NCBI GenBank assembly: GCA_021014325.1
Contig: CM037469.1
Span: 18,995,701-19,059,700 of the forward strand
DNA length: 64,000 bases
Direction of reading: 5' to 3'
From: Plazaster borealis
Lineage: Eukaryota; Echinodermata; Asteroidea; Forcipulatida; Labidiasteridae
Shown: positions 22,568 through 33,000 of the stretch, one piece after another
Layout: each line of letters opens with the position of its first letter
Numbering within the stretch: position 1 is the first letter of the stretch
The notes under the pieces: model-generated
What the model was told of the DNA's origin: nothing
The model's input: only the letters and a program-made list of their open reading frames with translations
Databases searched by the model: none
Program-made: the position numbers and the translations under genes

Positions 22568-23927
22568 TCACTCAAGGTTCCCATATGCCACGTGTCGTCG
22601 TCTCTTCTTCACAATATAAACACTAATACCCATGATGATAGCAACACCTCCGATTACCCCAATGACGATACCTACTACCATCCCAGTATTACTAGGGGAG
22701 GGGGTGGGTTTTGTAGCAGGAGGGGTGGTTATAAGGGTCACTGTTGTACCATTTTCGAGTTCAGTTGTGCTTGGGAAAGTGCTGTTCACAGTAGTCATAA
22801 CCATGGTGGTCACATTCCCAGTTGTATTTGAGGGTGAAGTAGTCATGTTAGCGGTGCTTGGTTGTTTGGTGGTTACATTTGCTGTGGTGGGCAGTTCAGT
22901 GGTCACTTTTGCTGTGGTCATCTTGGCTGTGGTGGGCTGTTCAGTGGTCACTTTTGCTGTGGTGGGCTGTTCAGTGGTCACTTTTGCTGTGGTCATCTTG
23001 GCTGTAGTGGGCTGTTCAGTGGTCACTTTTGCTGTGGTTGGTTGTTGGGTGGTAACTTTTGCTGTGGTTGGTTGTTTGGGGGTCACTTTTGCTGTGGTCC
23101 TAACTGTAGTGGCTGCAGATGGAGACATTGTTGGTATAGTAGTCCCTTTAGCTGTGACTGGCGTTGATGTGCCCTCGCTATTTATATCCAAAGCACACTC
23201 TGTATTCATGAAAAATATACACTGTTCTGCATCACAAAACTCTTTTCTTATTGCATCCATGTCTCCTACAAATTTTTATGATGAATCATTTGATAGTCTC
23301 CGTGATGCAATATTAGTAAATTCTAGGTACACCAAGATGATGTCCAGCATTTTGTTGCAATTGGGAACCTCAGTTCTTGAGACCGGTCTCAAGAAAGACC
23401 CGATTAGTTGACATCTTGGCTGTTTCCCGGTCTCTGTCAATTTAAAAGTTGGTGTCGGTCTTAAGCAAAGGTCTTGGGGTCTTAGGTCGAGACCTTTATT
23501 TCATAATCATCCCAAAACAAACAAAACTAGAGAAAGGAATGCAAAAGACCTAACAGATTGTTGGAGGTGTATTTCAAGCTGGCCCTGCGGTGTTTTTTCC
23601 CCCATACAATATAGTGGCTATGTGACAACGTGAAGCATGAGCGAAGCCATGGGGAAAAAGCAGTGGTTCAGCATAAAAAATCCATTAAAAATAAAGAAAG
23701 TTGGCTTAGAAAATTGTTTTATTGTTTACAGTACAGATTAATCTGCGTCCCGGTCTTAGTCTTATGGTATCGATGGCAAGGTCTCCGTTTCGGACATTGA
23801 GGTCTGTGTTTCTGGACACTGAGCTCTCGGTCTCCGTATCGGCTTCCGATTTTTTTGTTACAATTACAACACTGTTAAACTTACCCAGCATGAGGATGAA
23901 AACTAGGAAGCATCTTAAAGATTTCAT
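22568..23927 (-). CDS. Mucin-like type I membrane protein with LAMP/endolyn-like tail
   Basis: Two exons on the minus strand: 23927-23885 (MKSLRCFLVFILML, signal peptide, phase 1 donor GTAAGT) and 23265-22568, joined in frame, 246 residues. After a short N-terminal segment with three cysteines (FCDAEQC...ECALD) comes a Thr-rich stalk with imperfect TTAKVTTEQP repeats (O-glycosylation), N-x-T/S sites, a Ser/Pro stretch, one transmembrane helix (about residues 206-229) and a short tail KKRRRHVAYGNLE. YGNL fits the YXXphi lysosomal/endosomal sorting signal, and the tail resembles LAMP tails. No luminal LAMP domain is present, so this could be an endolyn/CD164-like sialomucin or a LAMP relative that lost its domain. 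It lies head to head with the LAMP-like cluster. An extra near-identical first exon is at 27178-27220. Confidence 0.78.
22860..23110 (-). repeat. Coding minisatellite, Thr-rich stalk repeats
   Basis: Imperfect tandem units of 30-39 bp encode TTAKVTTEQP and TTAKMTTAKV variants inside the membrane mucin exon. Unit number is likely to vary between alleles, as in other mucin stalks. Confidence 0.8.
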
Positions 23928-24916
23928 CTTGTAAGTTCCCGTGAATCACTTAGTAAACCTGATGACATGCAGAAAGCTCACAGCATGTGTAATGGCCACT
24001 ACTCTTTCCTATCACTGTTTGTTTCACTTCAACAGTGCATTAATGAGAAGATATTATATCAGACCAAAGGGTCAATTTTTATCTAAACTGATAAGCATAA
24101 ACATAAATTACATGCAGCAAATCTGCTTAACAGGTAGGGGCTGTGATTTGTCTATATGAGATTACCCAAGCATGGTATGATGCAAGAATGATCAGTTTAT
24201 CTGTGGGATTGTGGCCATAAATGGATTAAGATTTGCTGCAGTGTAAATAAGTGCCTTGGTGTTGTTAGATTGGTTATCTGTATGATACTGATTTGTTCAG
24301 TCAAGGTTCAGTTTGGAAAACTTCTAAAGAGGTTTCATTTTGCAAAGGTTCAAAACTTCCTTCATGGTACAACACCCTGAATTATAACACCCATACTTAG
24401 ATTCTGCCTTGTGATTGGTAAAGAGTGCGTCACATGATGTTGTATTTTTACTAGGAAGCTGCGCAAGCGCTAAATACCATATAAAACAAAAATGGCTGCT
24501 TTTACTCGTGCTATGGTTAAAACAATGACTCCCCGACCATGCTATTTTCCCGAGGAAATAAAAGGCTCTGGGGGTCAACTCGGGAGTCAAAGTGGGATTA
24601 AGTAAACCTTTAAAAAATGCTGGAGGGAAAATAAAAAACAAACAAACACAAGGATAACATTCAGATACAAAGAAGGCTGAATTTCTAACTTTATAATAGG
24701 CCATTTTTTTATTAAAGAATTACAAAAATATATTTATGTTTATATTGATCAAAAATTAGTTGTTGGAAAGAAACTAATTTTCTGATCTTCGCTTTAATAA
24801 TTACAAAAACCCAATCAGAATTGATACATTGAGGAGGTATTTAAAAATCATAATTGTGATAGTAATAGTGACTTTTATAGAATAGACCTTTCCCATAAAA
24901 TATGTAAATTGCACAT

Positions 24917-24922
24917 CACGTG
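24917..24922. promoter_or_regulatory. CACGTG E-box in the divergent region (also 28211-28216)
   Basis: ATCACGTGTG contains the CACGTG core recognised by bHLH-Zip factors; TFEB-type CLEAR sites (GTCACGTGAC) drive lysosomal genes in vertebrates. The flanks match only partly. A better match, GCACGTGAC, is at 44148-44156, about 1.3 kb upstream of the second LAMP-like gene. Functional use is inference. Confidence 0.3.
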
Positions 24923-25756
24923 TGCACACTAACACTACTGGTTGGCAAAACGAGGGAACATTGTACCATGATTTTTATGGGGCTGATGGTGATGTGATCC
25001 TTTCTCTATGGTCTGACAAGTGCACAACTCTGAGGCGTTTGCCAACCAATTGTACGCATGCGTGAATGTAATTACGATAATCATGGCAGGTATAGGACCT
25101 CCATGGTAGTACATTGTAAAATGTTTGAGTTTGTCTGTCTTTTCAACGTTCAAATAGTTTCGGGCTAACTTTGCCTTAATTGTAATGACAACTGCTAACC
25201 AACCAAAAGGGAGTATGTTATAAATGAAAACAAGTGGCCTGACGATTCGACCCTAGCAGATCGTCTTCCTCGAAGGAGAGGCATCCGAATGTTTGATTGA
25301 AATCGAAAGATACACGTAAGTGCGTGTATATGGTCGATCCCATTGCTTGCTGACCGACTTTGTTTGGACCTACAAATTATAGTTTTCCAAACTGTACTTT
25401 GTTAGAATTTGCATTAAGATTTTTCCCGTGACGTGTGATTGTTCACCGTTGGTGACCCCAAAGGGACACCGATCATATTCATGACCCACAAAATTAACCA
25501 CTTGCTTGTGTACAAGTCGTGAATAATGACGCCAATATTTCCGAGAAAATTAACGACACTTACTACAACAAGTCGAGGTTATTAACAACTATATCGACGG
25601 CAATGAATCCTTCAACAAACAACTCAAATTTTTTCAAATATATTTTTTGGTAATTAGCCTTTCCAACCGACCTTTTCTCCATAGAGACTGAACATCATGT
25701 TATTATCCAAAGTGGAACACAGCCTGTGGTCTGTTTCAATTATGGGTAGTTTTCAT

Positions 25757-25793
25757 GAGCCAAAATTGCTACAAGTTCTAGCAATTTTGGCTC
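25757..25793. other. Perfect 15-bp hairpin with 7-base loop
   Basis: GAGCCAAAATTGCTA, then CAAGTTC, then TAGCAATTTTGGCTC. A second identical hairpin is in duplication copy 2 near 29051-29087. No known RNA family is recognised. Confidence 0.8.
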
Positions 25794-26727
25794 GGGGCAT
25801 CCGAGGGCGTCCCATCCCCTAGTGATCAGAGCAAGGGTTTGGCGTGGTGAAAAGGATTTGGTGCAGCAGGTTGTGTTAATGAACCATACGTTCTTAACCT
25901 CTGGACCAACCTGGAGATGCCCAAAATAGTAAATAATGACAACGTGGTGATTAATACAATGCCTTGTCACACTATTTGTCTCTTTCATTAATTTGTTGGT
26001 GTGCCTTCTTTATGTATTTTTTTGTAAACATCTTATTTCTTTTTGTGTTATACTTTTCGAAGTCTACGGGAAATAATTCTACCTCCGCGCTACAATACTG
26101 TCGGGTAATCCCAGCTATAACTGCCTGTAACACTCAAGTTGGGACTGCTCCATAAAACTGCAGTTACGATTCTTAAGTTGTCTGTGCTCATCATCTGGAC
26201 GTTGAGGGCGAAGTTGGAAAAGCTTTCTCTGAGCGCGGAGCTATACGAAAACGGTCCACACGCTGGACTACTATGAGATAGGAAGGGTTGTAGGCCTACG
26301 TTTTTCACAGGACAACTATTTTCTTGCACGGGTGTCTCAGACGTGATACCTTTTGTACCCTGCAACTTCTTGCCCATTAAAAAAACAAACTGAAACATAC
26401 ATCTAAGTCATTAACACAAATTTAAATATTGTATGATCCCTTTAACTTGATGCATTAAAAAAAAATTAATGGCCTTGACATTATCAGCCTTAGAGTTGTA
26501 CTATAGAGGAAAACTGCTTTTGTGCAGTGTAGTGTTCAATGTGTACATATGTACATGACATGGCCGAACCTGTACATCCATTGTGACGCTGTGTTGAAGC
26601 ATAGAGAAAGGACCCAGTTGAAGGAAGTAGGCCTGCACTCTGAATTACTCGTAATCTTCTCGAATTGAGACAGGGTGAAATGGATAGGGCCTACCGTTTG
26701 CTCAATCTGTGGTTACATCAGTTTGTT

Positions 26728-26790
26728 ATGATGGCAGTCTTCAGGAGTGTGTTTTTCTATCTTCTGTTTATAGAGACCTTTATTTCATAA
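26728..26790 (+). pseudogene. Orphan, truncated LAMP-like signal-peptide exon
   Basis: An identical copy of the start of the first LAMP-like exon (30022), MMAVFRSVFFYLLFI, is cut by the duplication junction after GTTTATA and runs into ETFIS and a stop, without its 5' splice site. Its upstream region is a full duplicate of the intact gene's promoter side, so it may still be transcribed but cannot make the protein. Confidence 0.9.
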
Positions 26791-29700
26791 TCATCCCAAA
26801 ACAAACAAAACAAACAAAACTAGAGAAAGGAATGCAAAAGACCTAACAGATTGTTGGAGGTGTATTTCAAGCTGGCCCTGCGGTGTTTTTTCCCCCATAC
26901 AATATAGTGGCTATGTGACAACGTGAAGCATGAGCGAAGCCATGGGGAAAAAGCAGTGGTTCAGCATAAAAAATCCATTAAAAATAAAGAAAGTTGGCTT
27001 AGAAAATTGTTTTATTGTTTACAGTACAGATTAATCTGCGTCCCGGTCTTAGTCTTATGGTATCGATGGCAAGGTCTCCGTTTCGGACATTGAGGTCTGT
27101 GTTTCTGGACACTGAGCTCTCGGTCTCCGTATCGGCTTCCGATTTTTTTGTTACAATTACAACACTGTTAAACTTACCCAGCATGAGGATGAAAACTAGG
27201 AAGCATCTTAAAGATTTCATCTTGTAAGTTCCCGTGAATCACTTAGTAAACCTGATGACATGCAGAAAGCTCACAGCATGTGTAATGGCCACTACTCTTT
27301 CCTATCACTGTTTGTTTCACTTCAACAGTGCATTAATGAGAAGATATTATATCAGACCAAAGGGTCAATTTTTATCTAAACTGATAAGCATAAACATAAA
27401 TTACATGCAGCAAATCTGCTTAACAGGTAGGGGCTGTGATTTGTCTATATGAGATTACCCAAGCATGGTATGATGCAAGAATGATCAGTTTATCTGTGGG
27501 ATTGTGGCCATAAATGGATTAAGATTTGCTGCAGTGTAAATAAGTGCCTTGGTGTTGTTAGATTGGTTATCTGTATGATACTGATTTGTTCAGTCAAGGT
27601 TCAGTTTGGAAAACTTCTAAAGAGGTTTCATTTTGCAAAGGTTCAAAACTTCCTTCATGGTACAACACCCTGAATTATAACACCCATACTTAGATTCTGC
27701 CTTGTGATTGGTAAAGAGTGCGTCACATGATGTTGTATTTTTACTAGGAAGCTGCGCAAGCGCTAAATACCATATAAAACAAAAATGGCTGCTTTTACTC
27801 GTGCTATGGTTAAAACAATGACTCCCCGACCATGCTATTTTCCCGAGGAAATAAAAGGCTCTGGGGGTCAACTCGGGGAGTCAAAGTGGGATTAAGTAAA
27901 CCTTTAAAAAATGCTGGAGGGAAAATAAAAAACAAACAAACACAAGGATAACATTCAGATACAAAGAAGGCTGAATTTCTAACTTTATAATAGGCCATTT
28001 TTTTATTAAAGAATTACAAAAATATATTTATGTTTATATTGATCAAAAATTAGTTGTTGGAAAGAAACTAATTTTCTGATCTTCGCTTTAATAATTACAA
28101 AAACCCAATCAGAATTGATACATTGAGGAGGTATTTAAAAATCATAATTGTGATAGTAATAGTGACTTTTATAGAATAGACCTTTCCCATAAAATATGTA
28201 AATTGCACATCACGTGTGCACACTAACACTACTGGTTGGCAAAACGAGGGAACATTGTACCATGATTTTTTATGGGGCTGATGGTGATGTGATCCTTTCT
28301 CTATGGTCTGACAAGTGCACAACTCTGAGGCGTTTGCCAACCAATTGTACGCATGCGTGAATGTAATTACGATAATCATGGCAGGTATAGGACCTCCATG
28401 GTAGTACATTGTAAAATGTTTGAGTTTGTCTGTCTTTTCAACGTTCAAATAGTTTCGGGCTAACTTTGCCTTAATTGTAATGACAACTGCTAACCAACCA
28501 AAAGGGAGTATGTTATAAATGAAAACAAGTGGCCTGACGATTCGACCCTAGCAGATCGTCTTCCTCGAAGGAGAGGCATCCGAATGTTTGATTGAAATCG
28601 AAAGATACACGTAAGTGCGTGTATATGGTCGATCCCATTGCTTGCTGACCGACTTTGTTTGGACCTACAAATTATAGTTTTCCAAACTGTACTTTGTTAG
28701 AATTTGCATTAAGATTTTTCCCGTGACGTGTGATTGTTCACCGTTGGTGACCCCAAAGGGACACCGATCATATTCATGACCCACAAAATTAACCACTTGC
28801 TTGTGTACAAGTCGTGAATAATGACGCCAATATTTCCGAGAAAATTAACGACACTTACTACAACAAGTCGAGGTTATTAACAACTATATCGACGACAATG
28901 AATCCTTCAACAAACAACTCAAATTTTTCAAATATATTTTTTGGTAATTAGCCTTTCCAACCGACCTTTTCTCCATAGAGACTGAACATCATGTTATTAT
29001 CCAAAGTGGAACACAGCCTGTGGTCTGTTTCAATTATGGGTAGTTTTCATGAGCCAAAATTGCTACAAGTTCTAGCAATTTTGGCTCGGGGCATCTGAGG
29101 GCGTCCCATCCCTAGTGATCAGAGCAAGGGTTTGGCGTGGTGAAAAGGATTTGGTGCAGCAGGTTGTGTTAATGAACCATACGTTCTTAACCTCTGGACC
29201 AACCTGGAGATGCCCAAAATAGTAAATAATGACAACGTGGTGATTAATACAATGCCTTGTCACACTATTTGTCTCTTTCATTAATTTGTTGGTGTGCCTT
29301 CTTTATGTATTTTTTTGTAAACATCTTATTTCTTTTTGTGTTATACTTTTCGAAGTCTACGGGAAATAATTCTACCTCCGCGCTACAATACTGTCGGGTA
29401 ATCCCAGCTATAACTGCCTGTAACACTCAAGTTGGGACTGCTCCATAAAACTGCAGTTACGATTCTTAAGTTGTCTGTGCTCATCATCTGGACGTTGAGG
29501 GCGAAGTTGGAAAAGCTTTCTCTGAGCGCGGAGCTATACGAAAACGGTCCACACGCTGGACTACTATGAGATAGGAAGGGTTGTAGGCCTACGTTTTTCA
29601 CAGGACAACTATTTTCTTGCACGGGTGTCTCAGACGTGATACCTTTTTGTACCCTGCAACTTCTTGCCCATTAAAAAAACAAACTGAAACATACATCTAA

Positions 29701-30067
29701 GTCATTAACACAAATTTAAATATTGTATGATCCCTTTAACTTGATGCATTAAAAAAAAATTAATGGCCTTGACATTATCAGCCTTAGAGTTGTACTATAG
29801 AGGAAAACTGCTTTTGTGCAGTGTAGTGTTCAATGTGTACATATGTACATGACATGGCCGAACCTGTACATCCATTGTGACGCTGTGTTGAAGCATAGAG
29901 AAAGGACCCAGTTGAAGGAAGTAGGCCTGCACTCTGAATTACTCGTAATCTTCTCGAATTGAGACAGGGTGAAATGGATAGGGCCTACCGTTTGCTCAAT
30001 CTGTGGTTACATCAGTTTGTTATGATGGCAGTCTTCAGGAGTGTGTTTTTCTATCTTCTGTTTATAG
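26774..30067. repeat. 3.3-kb tandem duplication, copy 2
   Basis: Nearly identical to copy 1: I count about eight differences, of which five are one-base run-length changes, two are substitutions (near 28894 and 29096) and one is a 9-bp gain in an ACAAACAAA tract near 26812. This means a very recent event or an assembly artefact. Confidence 0.95.
27178..27220 (-). CDS. Duplicate first exon of the minus-strand mucin gene
   Basis: Same 43 coding bases as 23885-23927 (MKSLRCFLVFILML, GTAAGT donor), lying in duplication copy 2. It is 3.9 kb upstream of the shared second exon and could splice to it in phase, so the gene may have two alternative promoters and first exons encoding the same peptide. 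Confidence 0.7.
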
Positions 30068-33000
30068 CAGGAAACCTATCCACATGTACCCATGGTAAGT
30101 TACTGCTGGATAAAGTAGGACTGCTTGGACCTATATAGGCCTACTAAATGGACACCCTGTACAAAATGCAAGATCATTATGCGTACGCCGCGTTGTAGGT
30201 TGTTTTGTTTGTAGACTTCCGTGACGTGACGTGTAATTTCTATGGAACATATCAACCATGAATGCTTATTCTTCTGTAAAGCTGAACATGATAGCACAAG
30301 CCTGAAGGAAGGAAATTTCCTTCATCCAAGGTCATATGGTCAGATGGTACAAAATATTGATCTGAATGTGATTAACAGTAGGACACTGTGCCTGTTCCCA
30401 ACTTTACAATCGTACCAACTATAACTGGGGTCCCAGCTTGAGTTTCAATTTATAGCTGGGATCCAGAGATCTCGTGCAGGAAAATCGGATCATGATCGGA
30501 CCAGGGGAGCATTGGTTGGATTGCTTGTGTAACCTGGGGGGGGGGGCGGCTAAAGCCCCCCCCGCCCCTCTTTCCCAGCTCAATCGGGCAATCAAGTAAT
30601 CCCAGCCAGTTGGGCCGTCCCAACTATAGTTAGGATGATTCTACAAGATGGACGGAACAGGCCTACTGCATTTACATGCTGGCTTGTGCTCTTTATGTTA
30701 TGTGGTCGGTGCAATCATCAGAGAAATGTGGTCAAAGGGTTAGGGTCATGTTCTGAACGGTAGCCTACCGTTCAGAACATCCCTGTGACCTACCGTTCAG
30801 AACACGACCCCAACAAGCTTTGACCACATTTCTCTGTCATTGCACCGACCACATACTACAACTATTTTCTTGCACGGGTGTTTCAGACGATATAACTTTT
30901 GTACCCTGCAACGTCTTGCCCATTAAAAAAACAAACTAAAACATACATCTAAATCATTAACACAAATTTAGATATTTTAAGATCCCTTTAACTTGGTGCA
31001 TTGATGGCCTTGAAATTAGTTGTACTATAGAGGAAAACTGCTTTTTTTGCAGTGTAGTGTACAATGTAGGCCTACATGGCCATTTTGAGAAACATTTCAC
31101 TTCGAAGTACTGCGGTTATGGAAAAAGATATCACTATCTGATCAGAGTGTGTATTCCATTTTGCAGATTATTCTTCCTCTGCGTGGACAAACCGCTCCCA
31201 ATTTTCGGCAATACCAACGTATACAATCCCTTTAAGCAGGCTAAGTTCACGGTGGCACATTCACATGGCAGCATGGAGGTAGAACTCTACCTCCATGGTC
31301 ACAGCAACGTAAATTACACGGCAGGAGCAGGTTACCGGATGCTAATTGCTATAGACAAACGAGATTGCATGAACGATTTTTAATGTGCTTACAAAAATGT
31401 CAGGACTTGTTAATATACCAGGGTAATAAACTGTGAATTTGTATTGGTCGCGAACCAATCACGCGATGTTCTACAAAAAAGACTCATGTATATGATGGCC
31501 AGGGAATGGGTAATTATTTACATACTGTGCCGAAGGGAACAGTGAAGCAATATTTCTGTCCCAACCACCGCCATATTGTTATTGTTGATTACAATTCGTT
31601 CGCCACGGATCGTGTGCTCTTTTAAAATGCCAATTTCGTCGTAATAATGTTTGACGACTGACAACAGATCGCCTCCTAAGAAGAGGTTTCTCTCCTGTTC
31701 CAAAGACGAGATCAGAAAAATTAATGTGATCTTCGACCGAAATTCCTTCAATTAAATTTGTTAATTTCATGTTAAAGTGTTTGAATTTGTTCAATTAAAC
31801 AACGAAATGCAATGTTCAACAATAAATCAATATATGGCTAGCTGAAGTAGCATTTATCAGCATTAGCAATTTCTTAAAAATGTTTTTAAGCTATCGGTTA
31901 TGATGTCTTCAATGTATTTAGAGACCCTTGAAACGATTTAAAGATATCTCTAAAACATTAAGGCGATATCAGTTAGCGATATACCTTTTCCAATGCCATA
32001 TTTCAAAGTTGGGTTGGGCTAATTTATTTATTCATAGAAAGTCTTCGGACAATAAAATAAGAGCACCGGACCCAAGCTCTGGTGTTTCTGATCAGCAGAG
32101 TGTGGGTTCGAGTCCCGGTCGTGACACTTGTGTCCTTAAGCAAGACACTTAACCATTATTGCTGCGTCCTTCGGATGGGACGTAAAGCCGTTGGTCCCGT
32201 GTGTTGTGTAATGCACGTAAAAGAACCCAGTGCACTTATCGAAAAGAGAAGGGATTCGCCCTGGTGTTCCTGGTTTGATTGGCTGCATACTGCGCCACAG
32301 CACCTTGTAAACCATTACATGGTGCTATGTAAAGGAGTAGGTCTCATACTTATACGTATCCCCACATACCTTGCAGGAAAATACTGAATGTTGAAGCGCC
32401 TTGAGCGTCACTGAGTGACGGATACGAGCGCTATATAAGAAGCCATTATTATTATTATTATTATTATTAATAATATATATATATATTTAATTCAGTCCAG
32501 GCAAGACACAAGTTTGAGAAACTCTAAAGATGTGTCAGACCTAATTTTAACAAGAGAAAAAAACATCATAACAATTAGAAATTAAAGTAAATACTAATTA
32601 CCGGCAGCTTAAAATTTAAACAAACAACGGTTAAAACCAGAAAAGAAGCACAATGCTTAAAGTTGTCTTCGATGATGCCCTCATACGTAAGGATATTGAC
32701 CCCATTTATGTGCACGAACGTGTGTTTTTGTTTGAAGGAACTTCCACGGATACCCCAACAGTCAGTATCGGGAGTACTTCTCATGCGACAATCACAACAC
32801 CAACGACCATGACAGCAACAACCAAGCCGATGACAACCCAAAGCACACCTGTGATGACCACCACCACCAAGCCAAAACCAACGGGACCGCCGGTGACCGT
32901 ATTTCCACCGTCCACCACGGTTGGGAATTGGACACTGAAAGACGAAAAGGGGAACATCTGCATGCGGATGTCTTTTGCTGCCCAAGTGAATGTGTCATAC

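Larger units (their letters stand above)
23490..26773. repeat. 3.3-kb tandem duplication, copy 1
   Basis: Direct repeat of 26774-30067. It contains the used first exon of the minus-strand mucin gene (23927-23885), a 15-bp perfect hairpin at 25757-25793, and at its right end a truncated copy of the LAMP-like signal-peptide exon. The junction with copy 2 is GTTTATAG|AGACCTTT, with about one base of microhomology. Confidence 0.95.

Noticed and set aside
22592..23411. Long plus-strand open frames over the mucin exon
   Set aside because: They are the antisense of the Thr-rich repeats; the minus strand has signal peptide, TM helix and matching splice phases.
24324..24704. 126-codon minus-strand open frame in the duplicated block
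   Set aside because: One-base indels break it in the second copy (27617-27998), and it has no recognisable domain, so it is probably chance.
32082..32387. Plus-strand open frame of 101 codons
   Set aside because: It lies within a tRNA-derived SINE.
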